Below, in pieces: positions 54,872 to 64,000 of a DNA stretch of 64,000 nt. The notes beneath the pieces are model-generated. The model worked only from the letters and a program-made list of their open reading frames with translations. It searched no databases and had not been told where the DNA came from. Origin of the DNA: Marinobacter halotolerans (GTDB taxonomy: Bacteria; Pseudomonadota; Gammaproteobacteria; Pseudomonadales; Oleiphilaceae). The DNA lies in the NCBI RefSeq assembly GCF_008795985.1, contig NZ_VMHP01000001.1:1860001-1924000 (forward strand). The letters run 5' to 3'. Position numbers and translations under genes: made by a program. The stretch's first letter is position 1. Each line of letters opens with the position of its first letter.

Positions 54872-55300
54872 ATGGCAATCTGGACCCGCAGTCTTCCCAC
54901 CCTTGAGCAGATGGAAGAAAGCAGTCGCAATACCGCGGTTAGCGCCATGGGTATCGAATTTGTGGACGTTGGAAACGATTACATTACCGGCCGGATCCCG
55001 GTCGACGGCCGTACGGTGCAGCCTTTCGGAATCCTGCACGGTGGCGCGTCAGTGGTGCTGGCGGAGACACTGGGTAGCATGGCTGCAAACTACTGTCTGC
55101 GTGAGGAAAACCAGATTGCCGTGGGGTTGGACATCAACGCCAACCATATCCGTTCCGCGTCCAGCGGCTGGGTTTACGGCACTGCTCGGCCGGTTCACCT
55201 GGGTGGCACTACCCAGGTATGGGAGATCCGCATGGAAAACGAGGAAGGTAAGCTTATCTGTATTTCACGGCTCACCATGGCCGTCATCAACCGGGGGTGA
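54872..55300 (+). CDS. hotdog thioesterase, PaaI/YdiI/EntH type
   Basis: This 142-residue protein has the PaaI-type block PFGILHGGASVVLAETLGSMAAN, with conserved Gly-Gly and the catalytic acid in AETLGS. Relatives hydrolyse acyl-CoA or aryl-CoA thioesters (YdiI in menaquinone synthesis, EntH in siderophore proofreading). AGGAGGTAGCAG precedes ATG 54872; a TTG three bases earlier is less likely. The 3' end overlaps the convergent HD-GYP gene by 36 bp. A Fur-like site about 100 bp upstream would fit an EntH-like role, but no siderophore genes are in the window. Confidence 0.82.
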   Translation: MAIWTRSLPTLEQMEESSRNTAVSAMGIEFVDVGNDYITGRIPVDGRTVQPFGILHGGASVVLAETLGSMAANYCLREENQIAVGLDINANHIRSASSGWVYGTARPVHLGGTTQVWEIRMENEEGKLICISRLTMAVINRG

Positions 55301-56587
55301 TTCCGACGTCGGTCGGGTGCTCAGAAAACCGCGCTCAATAAAATCGCTCATCACAATATCGTAGGTGCCGTCCGGCACCTCGCGTGCAATTTTGTAGACC
55401 TCGCCCGATGCGTCCTTCACGTCCTCACTCAGGTTGATCTGCCGATAGGGGGTGATAGGCTTTTTGTCAGCATCCCGGACCAGCAGGATGATCGGCCGGA
55501 GTTTGCTGCTTTTCTGATTGGCCACCACTATTCCGACTTCGTCGTTCTCCAGCTCAACAATAGAGCCTGGGGGATAGACGCCGATCATTCGGATAAATTC
55601 CACCGCCAGCTCCGCATCAAACTGGGTGCCCTTGTTGCGATGGATGATCTGCAGCGCCTGCATGGACGCACGGCCCTTATCGTAGACCCGGGAGCTGGTG
55701 ATGGCGTCGTAGGTATCCACAAGCCCGACCATTTTCGCAAACACCGGAATCTGCTGGCTGGGCAGGCCGCGGGGGTAACCCTTGCCATCCATCCGCTCAT
55801 GATGGGAATAGGCCACATCCACCGCCGCGTGTTCGAGCGTAGGCAACCCGGCCAGCACATCGCGGCCGTAGGTGGCGTGTTTTTTCATGATGTCGAATTC
55901 TTCCGGCGTTAGTGCCCCGGGCTTGTTCAGGATGGCATCGTCAATCCGCATCTTGCCAACGTCGTGCAGCATGCCACTGAGCGCCAGAACGCGGATCTCG
56001 TCCTCCAGCAGCCCCAGGTGCTTGCCAAAAGCTGCGGAAAGTATCGATACGTTGATGCAATGTTCCGCGGTGTACTCGTCCTTGTTCTTGATCTTGCTGA
56101 GCAGCAACAGGGCGTTTTCGTTCCGCAGTACGCTGTCCACAGTGTTGTCGACCGTCTGACGAATCTCGTTCATGTCCAGCATCCGGCCCAGGCGTATGCT
56201 GGACATGATCTGTTTGGCGGTTTCCTTGGCATGACCGTAGTGGGTCCGCGCCCTGGCCATTTCCCGGGCCGTGTCGATTTTATTGATATAGGTGACACGT
56301 TTTTTTGGCAGGGAACTGGTTTTTCGGATATCTGCGGCGGTTTTCTTTTTGCCTGTCGTGATAGGCGATTTTTCGAACGATCTGACGACGTCGACGCGGC
56401 CTTCGATGACAACCCAGTGGCACTGGGATTGCACCGAAAGCAGGTCGTCCTCATTCTGGATCACAAAACCCTGGAGCAGGAAATTGGTGTCCTCCCACGG
56501 CCGATCCAGGCGAATCACGTGCATGCCAATGGTCAGTTGGGATACTGGAATTTCCGTTTCGACGATGTCCTGGTGAAAGGAGCTCAT
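55265..56587 (-). CDS. HD-GYP c-di-GMP phosphodiesterase with DUF3391 domain
   Basis: The protein has 440 residues: an N-terminal DUF3391-like domain (residues 1-140), then an HD-GYP domain with HDVGK at 208-212 and HHERMDGKGYPRGL at 262-275, all catalytic positions kept. It should hydrolyse c-di-GMP to GMP, perhaps with a role in motility or biofilm release. It is on the same strand as the pel operon, 145 bp downstream of pelG, so it may be partly co-transcribed with the pathway it counteracts. Confidence 0.92.
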   Translation of the reverse strand: MSSFHQDIVETEIPVSQLTIGMHVIRLDRPWEDTNFLLQGFVIQNEDDLLSVQSQCHWVVIEGRVDVVRSFEKSPITTGKKKTAADIRKTSSLPKKRVTYINKIDTAREMARARTHYGHAKETAKQIMSSIRLGRMLDMNEIRQTVDNTVDSVLRNENALLLLSKIKNKDEYTAEHCINVSILSAAFGKHLGLLEDEIRVLALSGMLHDVGKMRIDDAILNKPGALTPEEFDIMKKHATYGRDVLAGLPTLEHAAVDVAYSHHERMDGKGYPRGLPSQQIPVFAKMVGLVDTYDAITSSRVYDKGRASMQALQIIHRNKGTQFDAELAVEFIRMIGVYPPGSIVELENDEVGIVVANQKSSKLRPIILLVRDADKKPITPYRQINLSEDVKDASGEVYKIAREVPDGTYDIVMSDFIERGFLSTRPTSESPPVDDGHGEP

Positions 56588-56732
56588 CTTTTACATCCTG
56601 ACTGCTGTTCCGGCACGAAGCCCCGACCGGTAAGTATGCCGCGTATTACAGCTTTACGCGGGTCTGACGGGTTAAAAATTTGTCAAATCTTGTAACCGAA
56701 ATACGACTCTCTTACATCCAGATTAGCAGCGA

Positions 56733-58109
56733 CTAGCGCCCCTGTAACATAAAAGTCTCGTATTCCAGCTTTTCGAACTTCCGCGACAGAAGCCACAGAC
56801 CGGCAAGTGCCGCAAGAAGTGTTGAAGCGGCGAAACCATAGCCGTAGAAGGACGCGCCCATTTCGATGGTGATGAAGGTGAAGGCAATGTTTCCGAAAAA
56901 AAACAGTGCGCACAGTGTCACGTTGATGCCCCGGGCATCCAGGTAGAACAGCACATTCTGGATGGCCAGCAGTAGCAACTGGATGCTGACTGCCACCAGG
57001 TCGATGTGGAACAACGGCAGATACAGAGGCGAGATGCCGATCGCCGCCAGCAGCTCCTCGCTCCAGAGGAAGATGAGGATAACGGTCAGCCCCTGCACCT
57101 TGAAGATCTCGTAGATGCCATTGCGGGCAACCACAACCATCTGGTCCCGGAAGCGGTTGATCCGCTGCAGGGTGTCCCCTTCCCGGACGGCGTTGTAGAA
57201 GCGTTCGTAGGCTTCTGCGAAGTCGGTCTCCATTCGCACCAGAAAAACCGCCATGCCCGGAATGATGGACATGTAGGCAAGAAAAATCGGCAGGTCGTAG
57301 ATCACCGACGCCCGGAGGCTGGCAATAACCGGCTGGGAGGTATCCGGGTGGAACCAGAAGATAAACTTGTCGGCCCACACTGCCGCATTGAACAGCAGCC
57401 CGGTGAGAATCAGTGTCGGGAAGATCTGCCGACGCCGGGCAAAATCAAAGCGTATGAAGCGGTTGCCGGGATACTGGCGGATGATGGTGTAGAAAAAGCT
57501 GAAAAAAAGCAGGCTGTGGCCCAATAGCAGCCCGGTCAGCAGGCCTTCCAGACCAAACCGGGACAGCATCACGGCACTGACCACGGCAGTGGCGTATCCC
57601 AGTGCAAACACCACCACAATGCGCCGGTAGGATTTCATGCTGGACAGAAAAATGGTGACCGGCCACAGGTTACACAGCACCACAAAGTTGGCCAGCATCA
57701 GTAGCCGGTAAAGCACCGATGTGCCGCCAAAGAAAAACATCATGGCCAAAAGGCCGAGGCCCAGGGACAGGGTGGTGGTTACCCAGATCAGTCCCATCAG
57801 ATTGGGCAGGATCAGATCGCTGCGTTTGGCATAGAGCCGGTCCGCGACCCAACGGGTAAACACATGCTGGAACAGGCCGGACAAGGTCAGAGACACGGCC
57901 ATCAAATAGGTGACCGAGACCAGAAACTGCACCACCAGGGTGCCGGACACTTTCAGTGCCAGGCTGGTGATGCCGATCAACATTACCCCGAGCACGGAAA
58001 GCACCCAGGGGCCGGAACTGATAATGCCGGCCAGGCCGTAGGCCTCGAACAGGTTCAGGAAGCTGTCCCGTTTCAGTATGCGGCGGATTTCGAAACCGAT
58101 GCCGGCCAT
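56733..58109 (-). CDS. pelG: Pel polysaccharide exporter membrane protein PelG
   Basis: The product is 458 residues with about 12 membrane helices, starting MAGIGFEIRRILKRDSFLNL, a conserved PelG opening. PelG is a Wzx-like transporter that works with the PelD-E-F complex to move the cationic Pel polymer across the inner membrane. The ATG overlaps the pelF stop by one base. It is the last gene of the pelB-C-D-E-F-G order. Confidence 0.95.
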   Translation of the reverse strand: MAGIGFEIRRILKRDSFLNLFEAYGLAGIISSGPWVLSVLGVMLIGITSLALKVSGTLVVQFLVSVTYLMAVSLTLSGLFQHVFTRWVADRLYAKRSDLILPNLMGLIWVTTTLSLGLGLLAMMFFFGGTSVLYRLLMLANFVVLCNLWPVTIFLSSMKSYRRIVVVFALGYATAVVSAVMLSRFGLEGLLTGLLLGHSLLFFSFFYTIIRQYPGNRFIRFDFARRRQIFPTLILTGLLFNAAVWADKFIFWFHPDTSQPVIASLRASVIYDLPIFLAYMSIIPGMAVFLVRMETDFAEAYERFYNAVREGDTLQRINRFRDQMVVVARNGIYEIFKVQGLTVILIFLWSEELLAAIGISPLYLPLFHIDLVAVSIQLLLLAIQNVLFYLDARGINVTLCALFFFGNIAFTFITIEMGASFYGYGFAASTLLAALAGLWLLSRKFEKLEYETFMLQGR

Positions 58110-59617
58110 CAGTGATCAAGCCCCTGTTGGTAGATGGATCGGTAGGCTCCGAACATGCTGTCCAGCGTGTAGAACTTCTGCACACGTTCAAGTCCGGCCT
58201 TCTGGGCCCGGCGCCACTGTTCCGGATTCGATAGTAGCCGCACCGCTTCCCGGGCCGTGGCTTCGGGATCTGCGATTGGCACCACCGCACCGCTGGCACC
58301 GAGGGCCCGGTCTTCTTCCGTGGTTCCTTCCAGCAATTCGCGGCAGGCACCCACATCGGTGGCCAGACACGGCAGGCCGGCGGCGTGGGCTTCCAGTATC
58401 ACCAGGGGCAAGGCTTCAGAGATAGACGTCAGCACCATCAGACCCAGTTGCGGCAGTATGTCGTTCACATTCTGAAAACCGAGAAACTTTACCTGCCGGC
58501 TCATGCCCAGGCTGTCCACCAGCTCTTTGCATTCGCGAACGTAGGTTTCGTCTTCATCCTCGGGCCCCACGATCCAGCCTTCGGCGTCGGGAATGACGTC
58601 GGTGACCGAGCGCATGGCGCGGATAAAGGTCTTGATGTCCTTGATGGGAACCACCCGCCCGACCAGCCCGAGCACTTTGGGGATAGCGTCGGGGCGGGCC
58701 GCCCTGGCCGCTTCAAAGCGGGCTGGATCAATGCCGTTGGGGATGATGCAGGTGCGTTCCTCCGGTGCGCCATCCTGAAGCTGGCGCTCGCGGTTGCCCA
58801 GATACAGGGAAACGATCGGGGCAGCCTGCTGGTAGGCCAGGCGCCCCAGGGCTTCAAAGAACCGGATCCACAGCCGGCGGATATAACCCAGCTGCTCGTT
58901 CAGGGTACCGCTGACCTGATCCGTGGGGTCGTGAATCCAGTCCGCCTGGGACAGGTCGATTTTGCGCTCCTTGGTGTAGATGCCGTGTTCACTCAGGGCA
59001 AAGGGGATGCCACGTTGCTCACTGGCGATGGCCCCCAGCAAACCCGCGTAGCCGGTGGAGATCGAATGCAGCATTCGCACCTGCGGCATCCTGCGGGCAA
59101 CTTCGGCAAGCTGGAACAGCGGCGCGTGCATAATGCGGACGGACCAGAAGTAGTCGACAAACGACGGCTCGGTGCAGTATTTGCGATAGCTCTCGTCGAT
59201 CATCTCCCAGCTCTGTTCGCTGTAAAGAAAATCCTCCCGGCTGATTCCCCCTTTCTGGCCCAGATCGGCGAATACCCGGTGGAGTATTTCCGGCGGTACC
59301 GACGTCGCCGACTTGAACTGCTCGTGCAGGCATTTCTGCGCCTCGAAGGCCGCCTTGTTGCCCTGCGTCGGCCGAGGTTTGTTCACCGTCTCGGTATCCA
59401 TCAGGTAGTGGCATTCCAGGTGGGTGACATTGTCCGGCAGGACGTATTGCTGTTTGCCGTAGTGTTTACGGTCACCGCCCAGAAAAATCAGGGCGAAGGT
59501 GTACTCCGGCAGTCCGGTGATGATCTGGTGTACCCAGGACGACACCCCTCCGCGGATAAACGGATAGGTGCCTTCCAACAGCAGCGCGATGTCTGCTTTG
59601 GGGCTGCTCTGTTTCAT
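58109..59617 (-). CDS. pelF: Pel polysaccharide glycosyltransferase PelF
   Basis: This 502-residue GT4-family transferase begins with LLLEGTYPFIRGGVSSWVHQ and has the EX7E motif EALPLVILE with DVGACRELLEG. It polymerises UDP-activated amino sugars in the cytoplasm to give Pel. The start overlaps the pelE stop by 4 bp and the stop overlaps the pelG start, so translation is coupled. Confidence 0.96.
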   Translation of the reverse strand: MKQSSPKADIALLLEGTYPFIRGGVSSWVHQIITGLPEYTFALIFLGGDRKHYGKQQYVLPDNVTHLECHYLMDTETVNKPRPTQGNKAAFEAQKCLHEQFKSATSVPPEILHRVFADLGQKGGISREDFLYSEQSWEMIDESYRKYCTEPSFVDYFWSVRIMHAPLFQLAEVARRMPQVRMLHSISTGYAGLLGAIASEQRGIPFALSEHGIYTKERKIDLSQADWIHDPTDQVSGTLNEQLGYIRRLWIRFFEALGRLAYQQAAPIVSLYLGNRERQLQDGAPEERTCIIPNGIDPARFEAARAARPDAIPKVLGLVGRVVPIKDIKTFIRAMRSVTDVIPDAEGWIVGPEDEDETYVRECKELVDSLGMSRQVKFLGFQNVNDILPQLGLMVLTSISEALPLVILEAHAAGLPCLATDVGACRELLEGTTEEDRALGASGAVVPIADPEATAREAVRLLSNPEQWRRAQKAGLERVQKFYTLDSMFGAYRSIYQQGLDH

Positions 59618-60600
59618 AGCCAGGCCTCGATGATCGGGCGGTTGGCGGGGTGAAAACGCTCCGGCGGGCAGGCGGACAGATGTCTGCGCACCTGGGCAAA
59701 ATCCCGGCGCAGGAAGGCGATTTCCCCCAGATAGGGCATGATGGTTTCCGGGGCCGAGCCGCCGGCAAGGGCCGATCTGAATGCCTCCTCGGCACCGTCG
59801 ATATTGTCCAGGGCCAATTCCACCCGGCCCAGCAGGCGCCAGTCGTTGTGTTGGGAGCGGCGGTTGACCAGGCGGCGCAGGAGTTTTCGTGCGCTCTCAA
59901 GGTAATACTGTTTCAGGCTGCCCTGGGCCAGGCCCAGATAGGCCATTTCCCACCACACCTGTGCCAGTCGGCGCTCAAGAACAACGCTGTCCAGGTCACT
60001 GGCGCTCTGCAGGGATTGCTGGAGTCGCCCGGCGCGCTGAGCCAGTGTCTTTTCTTTCTGCTCCAGCATGGAGTAGGCCAGTAATCGCACGTCGTCCGCA
60101 GGGTCTCGGAGTGCTTCACGGAGGATATCAATCGCCTCGCGATCGTTCATCTGGCGGGTGGCCATCATCGCGCTCAGCCGTTTGTTGGTGCTGCTGGCCT
60201 CCCGCAGCACCTGGCGCAGGCCGCCCTGGCTATAGATAACCTGAAGGTTCATGTCGATGGGCTGGAATGGCAGTTCCGGAATGTCCATCTCCTGCCAGGG
60301 CACATCCCGTTTTGACCGTGGCAGATACAGCGCCAGCAGAATGCCCAGGATCAGTCCCACACTGCCGATAAACGGAATGGCAAACTGCAGGGTGAACAGA
60401 AAAATGGCGGCGGTTAGCGGCTGGCCGCGGTAGCGCGATGGCAGTAGCGGAAGCAATACGACGGCGAGGATCGCGCAGGCCATTGCATGAGCGATCAGGT
60501 AGGCGACCAGATGAATATCCGATGCGTCCGGCGAGAGCAGGCCGATAACACCGCCGGTCTCCAACGCCAGGGCGATCAGTGCAAACCAGTTACCGGCCAT
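59614..60600 (-). CDS. pelE: Pel membrane protein PelE
   Basis: This 328-residue protein (ATG 60600, MAGNWFALIAL) has two N-terminal membrane helix groups and a TPR-like helical region (about residues 120-325). PelE bridges PelD and PelF in the inner-membrane complex. The gene overlaps pelD by 11 bp. A longer frame upstream to 60666 lies in the pelD coding region and was rejected. Confidence 0.93.
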   Translation of the reverse strand: MAGNWFALIALALETGGVIGLLSPDASDIHLVAYLIAHAMACAILAVVLLPLLPSRYRGQPLTAAIFLFTLQFAIPFIGSVGLILGILLALYLPRSKRDVPWQEMDIPELPFQPIDMNLQVIYSQGGLRQVLREASSTNKRLSAMMATRQMNDREAIDILREALRDPADDVRLLAYSMLEQKEKTLAQRAGRLQQSLQSASDLDSVVLERRLAQVWWEMAYLGLAQGSLKQYYLESARKLLRRLVNRRSQHNDWRLLGRVELALDNIDGAEEAFRSALAGGSAPETIMPYLGEIAFLRRDFAQVRRHLSACPPERFHPANRPIIEAWL

Positions 60601-61936
60601 AGGGGATTTCCTGTTGGTCGGGCGACACAAAATCCTGCAGCCATTGCTCGGCCTGAGCGCGATCACTGATCTGGAGGGTTTTTGGCATCGGCAGGTCGCT
60701 GACGTGCAGACCCAATTGCTCCCGCAGGCCGTCGTCCAGCCTTTGCAGGTAGCCCGCCAGGCCCAGTTCGTCGGTCAGGGGCATGAGTATCACAATCTGC
60801 CTTCTGCCCTGAAACGTGTGCTCGGCGATAACGTCCAGCCACCGACGGATCTTCTGGATGAAGTCGGCGACGAGTGCTCCGGTCTGGTCATCCGGAAGAG
60901 ACAGGCCGGCCATGGCAGCGGGTAAACTGAAGGTCTCCGCATCCCGCCCGACCCGAGCCAGGTGACGACGTAACGCCCGCCAGTCCGGGGTGTCGCCGGC
61001 GGAAGCGTCGGTCTGTTCGTGAACGATGTCGGCCATGTGGCCCGCCAGGATGGCAAGCAGCCGCAGGGAACGGGCTTCAAAACTGAAAAACGGCATGGCC
61101 TCAATGACACAGAGGCCGATGAACCGGTCCTGGGAATCAATGAGCGGAATCACCGCTAAAAGGTCGGTATCCAGTTCATCCATGCGCTTGCGGAACTCGG
61201 TCTGTACCGACACCAGTTTGCGCTCTGTCAGAGCATGCTGCAGCAGCGGATCCCGGGGATTCACCTTGCGAAAGCGGCCAAGGGTGGCAAGGGGTTCGGC
61301 CTCGGGCCGACCATCGGTCACGGCATAGATACCGGCGATCTGAAGCTGACCGTAACGCATCAGCAGTTGCAGCATCAGGGCGGCGCTCTGTCTGTTAAGT
61401 CCGGTCTCGCCGGATTCGTCGATCTGCGCGTAGAGGCGTCTCAGCGCTTCCCGCAAGCTGCTTGAACTGCCGGCCAGTTGCTGCTCCAGGCGATCATGGG
61501 AGACTTTCAGCAGATAATAGTTGCGAGTGAACTCCTCCAGCCGGGAGCCGCGGTATTCATTGCTCGCTTCCAGTCGCTGTCGTTGCCGCTCCCAGTAGTC
61601 GCGGAATTCCCCCGCCAGCAGGCTGACGCCCAATACGCCAATGGTCCACACATAGGGGAAGCCCGTTTCTGCGGTCATACCCAGGCGCAGGTGCAGGCCC
61701 AGAGCGGCAATCAGGATCAGTGCCGACACCAGTGCCATGAAAAAGCCGTACCGCAGGCCGACAAGCAGCGCCCCCAAGGCTGTCCATGGAAAGTTGCCGT
61801 TCAGGTAGAACGGATCTTCCGGCCGGTACCAGATATTGAACGCCAGGAAAAACCCGGTGATCAGCAGCGTTTCCAGCCATTTGAGGATGGTGGGAACGCT
61901 CGCCTTCTGGTCGGTTGTCTGTTCTTCCTCGTCCAT
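60590..61936 (-). CDS. pelD: c-di-GMP receptor PelD
   Basis: This 448-residue protein has four N-terminal membrane helices, a GAF domain (about 160-310) and a degenerate GGDEF domain (310-445). The I-site RxxD is present as RWLD at 365-368, two residues from the P. aeruginosa position (R367-D370), with Arg399 or Arg405 as candidate for the further ligand Arg402. This predicts c-di-GMP activation of Pel secretion. The ATG follows directly in the pelC-pelD operon. Confidence 0.95.
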   Translation of the reverse strand: MDEEEQTTDQKASVPTILKWLETLLITGFFLAFNIWYRPEDPFYLNGNFPWTALGALLVGLRYGFFMALVSALILIAALGLHLRLGMTAETGFPYVWTIGVLGVSLLAGEFRDYWERQRQRLEASNEYRGSRLEEFTRNYYLLKVSHDRLEQQLAGSSSSLREALRRLYAQIDESGETGLNRQSAALMLQLLMRYGQLQIAGIYAVTDGRPEAEPLATLGRFRKVNPRDPLLQHALTERKLVSVQTEFRKRMDELDTDLLAVIPLIDSQDRFIGLCVIEAMPFFSFEARSLRLLAILAGHMADIVHEQTDASAGDTPDWRALRRHLARVGRDAETFSLPAAMAGLSLPDDQTGALVADFIQKIRRWLDVIAEHTFQGRRQIVILMPLTDELGLAGYLQRLDDGLREQLGLHVSDLPMPKTLQISDRAQAEQWLQDFVSPDQQEIPYGR

Positions 61937-61961
61937 AGTGAACCCTGTTAGTCCGGCGGTG

Positions 61962-62498
61962 TTAGGGGCTTTCAGTCAGCGGCATGGCTTCGGTCAATTC
62001 GTCCAGCACCTTGTGAGCTGCAACGCTTACGCTCTCGCGTCCCCAGCCGGTGCGGGCCGAGGTGCCGGACCAGATAACCCGGTTATCTCTGGCACTGCGT
62101 ATTTCCAGGGTAATACCCACGGCCGGCTCGCCATCGAGACCACTCTTGTAGCGCCACTCTTCTACCGTGCCGGTAAACAGGTAGTCGGCACCGTCATTGC
62201 GGGCGGAACTGATGGCCGTCTGCTGGCGTTCACTGTTTTCATACATCAGGGGATTGCGGTCATCCGGCAGATAGAGCGTCACGTTCCCGCTGCCTTTGGC
62301 GCGGAGCATGGCCGAAAGCACACTGGCGGCCTGGTCGCCGGCCTGAGGTGTCTGTGACAGGTTGATCAGCGGAAGCACCGCGAACTGGCCGTCTTCCGGA
62401 ATTGGCGACCCTTCTTCAGTCTGGATAACCGAACAGCCGGTCAGAGCCAGCAGGGTAAGCCAGAGTGCAAGCGACTGGCAGTGGCGTAGTGTTTTCAT
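61962..62498 (-). CDS. pelC: Pel outer-membrane lipoprotein PelC
   Basis: This 178-residue protein has a lipobox LTGC (Cys22) and the compact alpha/beta PelC fold (FAVLPLINLSQTPQAGDQAASVLS, WSGTSARTGWGR). PelC forms a dodecameric ring at the outer membrane that guides the polymer to PelB. AAGGAGACCGCT precedes the ATG. The gap to pelB is 11 bp and to pelD 25 bp. Confidence 0.94.
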   Translation of the reverse strand: MKTLRHCQSLALWLTLLALTGCSVIQTEEGSPIPEDGQFAVLPLINLSQTPQAGDQAASVLSAMLRAKGSGNVTLYLPDDRNPLMYENSERQQTAISSARNDGADYLFTGTVEEWRYKSGLDGEPAVGITLEIRSARDNRVIWSGTSARTGWGRESVSVAAHKVLDELTEAMPLTESP

Positions 62499-62509
62499 AG
62501 CGGTCTCCT

Positions 62510-64000
62510 TTAGCGACCCAGGTATAACGTGTAAGTGAGATTGAGTTCGGTCCGGCCATCACCGTCCAGCCCCTCCGACGACCAGCGCCCGGACAGGGCC
62601 AGTTCATCGTCGCCCAGTAGTCGCCAGCCCAGCCCCGCATCCACTCCGAATTCGGTTGAAGAGGTGGATAATACATAACCGGCATCCAGTCCGAGAAACA
62701 GCCGGGGCGAGGGGGTGGAGCGATAGAGCGCATGGGGTTCACCACTGAACCAGCGTGTGCTGACGCCGATCCGCTCGTAGTTCTCTGTGAGCAGCCCGGC
62801 CGGGGCCAGTGGCTGGTTCAGCGCTTCAGTGGTGGAAGCTGGTAAAGCGTCCGTCAGGGACAGCTGCTGATTACGGTAGCCGGCGCTGACCGTCCAGGCC
62901 GGATCATTGCGAAAAAGGGTGTAGGTGGCGTTCAGGTCCAGGCCAAAGCCCTCTGCCAGCTGGTCATCTTCCAGGCTGTTGACGGTCAGCTGTTCGACCT
63001 GGGAGTTCAGATTCATTCGTGAAAACGGCGTATAGCCAACGCTGAAGTAAGCCCGGTGTCGACGGGTCAGCCACCAGGCCTCGGCGCTGTCTGGCGTGCG
63101 TTCCCGGAACCGGTAGCCGGTGCCGAATACGATTCGGTCAAACACCTGCCAATCGTAGCTGGCGGACAGTGCCAGGTCGTTTTTCTGATACCGTGGAAGA
63201 AGGCTTGCCGAAAGCGACCAGGCGGCATTGCCGGAACGTCTGTCCAGGGTAATGGATGCCTCGGTATTGCGCCCTGGCGTTTTGTTCAGTCGTCCGGAGG
63301 AGTCGGCGTCCAGAGTCTCGGCCGACACCAGCCAGCGGAGTTCGTCCTGGCTGAACTGGCCGGTTACACCGGTGCGTCGGACGGTGAAATTACCCAGGTT
63401 TTGCCACTGGCTCCCGACCTGGACGGCGCGATTGAAATTCTGGTGCAGGTTGACGGTATCCCGCAGCGTGTCCTGCCGTTGCGTCGCGGCCATGGGTCGG
63501 TCGAGCTGTTGCAGCTGGCGAAGGTAGCGGTCGGCCAGTTGCTGGCGGTTTTCCGGGACGGGATAGAGCGGCTCGGATCGCTGGGCCGGTGAATCGACCG
63601 GGGGCTGCTCCGGCACCAACTGGCGCAGATTGGTGGCCGTGCCCGGTGAGCCGGTCTGCTCAAGCAGGTCCGCGGTTGCCCGCAGCCACTGCGGGTCTGC
63701 GTCCCGAATATCCAGGCCCCGGCGGAACCAGTGCAGGGCCTGTTGGGGTTTGCCCAGGGCGCTGTAGCCATAGGCCAACACCGGGAACGCCTCGGCAGAA
63801 GTGGTTTGTGCAAGTCGCGCCAGTAGAGCATCCAGCGAATCGGCAAATATCGTGGGGTTGGCAAGCTTGAGCCAGGCCCAGCTGATCATCAGATTTTCAT
63901 CATCCGGAGCCAGCTGCCAAGCCTTTCGGTAGGACTCGTTTGCGGCACTCACGTTGCCGTTGCGTTCCTGAATCAGGGCCTGCATGGACCAGTAGCGGAC
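62510..64000 (-). CDS. pelB: Pel outer-membrane porin/TPR protein PelB, C-terminal part
   Basis: The frame is open to the right edge of the window; 496 residues of the C-terminus are visible. They comprise TPR repeats (LAYGYSALGKPQQALHWFRRGLD) and then an outer-membrane beta-barrel with alternating aromatic strands that ends in an aromatic/leucine-rich last strand. PelB scaffolds and exports Pel with PelC. The start and N-terminal TPR domain lie beyond the window; pelA is expected still further right on the same strand. Confidence 0.94.
   Translation of the reverse strand, partial: VRYWSMQALIQERNGNVSAANESYRKAWQLAPDDENLMISWAWLKLANPTIFADSLDALLARLAQTTSAEAFPVLAYGYSALGKPQQALHWFRRGLDIRDADPQWLRATADLLEQTGSPGTATNLRQLVPEQPPVDSPAQRSEPLYPVPENRQQLADRYLRQLQQLDRPMAATQRQDTLRDTVNLHQNFNRAVQVGSQWQNLGNFTVRRTGVTGQFSQDELRWLVSAETLDADSSGRLNKTPGRNTEASITLDRRSGNAAWSLSASLLPRYQKNDLALSASYDWQVFDRIVFGTGYRFRERTPDSAEAWWLTRRHRAYFSVGYTPFSRMNLNSQVEQLTVNSLEDDQLAEGFGLDLNATYTLFRNDPAWTVSAGYRNQQLSLTDALPASTTEALNQPLAPAGLLTENYERIGVSTRWFSGEPHALYRSTPSPRLFLGLDAGYVLSTSSTEFGVDAGLGWRLLGDDELALSGRWSSEGLDGDGRTELNLTYTLYLGR

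Overview
The window looks like a chromosomal segment of a marine gammaproteobacterium, most like Marinobacter. This rests on the high-GC, densely packed gene layout and on the gene set: PomA/PomB sodium-type stators, the arginine deiminase route, an Anbu proteasome-like cluster, a pel polysaccharide operon and several RND pumps. I saw no rRNA, tRNA, insertion sequence, prophage or CRISPR array. No stretch longer than 300 bases lacks a gene. Most intergenic gaps are 60-260 bp and several hold clear palindromes.

Layout. 1-6690: arginine deiminase operon (YfcC-type permease fragment, arcA, arcB, arcC) running into a P2-type cation ATPase. 6671-14223: a divergent phosphoketolase-like ThDP enzyme, a beta-CASP metallo-beta-lactamase nuclease, a 4-OT-type tautomerase and a very large secreted thrombospondin-3-repeat protein with a GlyGly-CTERM-like tail. 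14389-18051: a molybdopterin oxidoreductase and a divergent pair of 3-methyladenine DNA glycosylases (AlkA-like and Tag-like). 18209-20782: persulfide-dioxygenase-like hydrolase plus SulP permease. 20945-34308: envelope and export block with MFP-RND, a small K+ channel, then a tight MFP-RND-ABC-ABC-AttH operon. 34320-38291: Anbu, transglutaminase, alpha-E and circularly permuted ATP-grasp operon. 38508-39716: Amt ammonium transporter with a matching sigma-54 promoter, an NtrC-like site and a terminator. 39926-42026: ykvA-pomA-pomB. 42133-46644: short fructosamine-kinase-like protein, a DUF2805-type protein, a RetSat/CrtI-like flavoprotein, an unknown protein and cryptochrome DASH. 46810-48111: soluble PAS-PAS-MCP protein resembling BdlA. 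48180-53115: an electrophile/aldehyde defence island (SDR, Old Yellow Enzyme, TetR, class III alcohol dehydrogenase, thioesterase, DJ-1/PfpI protein) with matching palindromic operators. 53229-56587: RNase J-like protein, hotdog thioesterase with a Fur-box-like sequence upstream, and an HD-GYP phosphodiesterase. 56733-64000: pelG-F-E-D-C-B on the minus strand, with pelB cut by the window edge.

How the parts fit. The arc genes give ATP from arginine without oxygen, and the phosphoketolase homologue next door may feed acetyl phosphate. The HD-GYP enzyme, the BdlA-like sensor and PelD (with an intact RxxD c-di-GMP site) suggest local c-di-GMP control of biofilm formation and dispersal. The Anbu cluster is a conserved but poorly understood peptide-modification/proteolysis system and is the best candidate for new biology. 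The TetR-controlled island is the clearest case where regulation can be read directly from the DNA.
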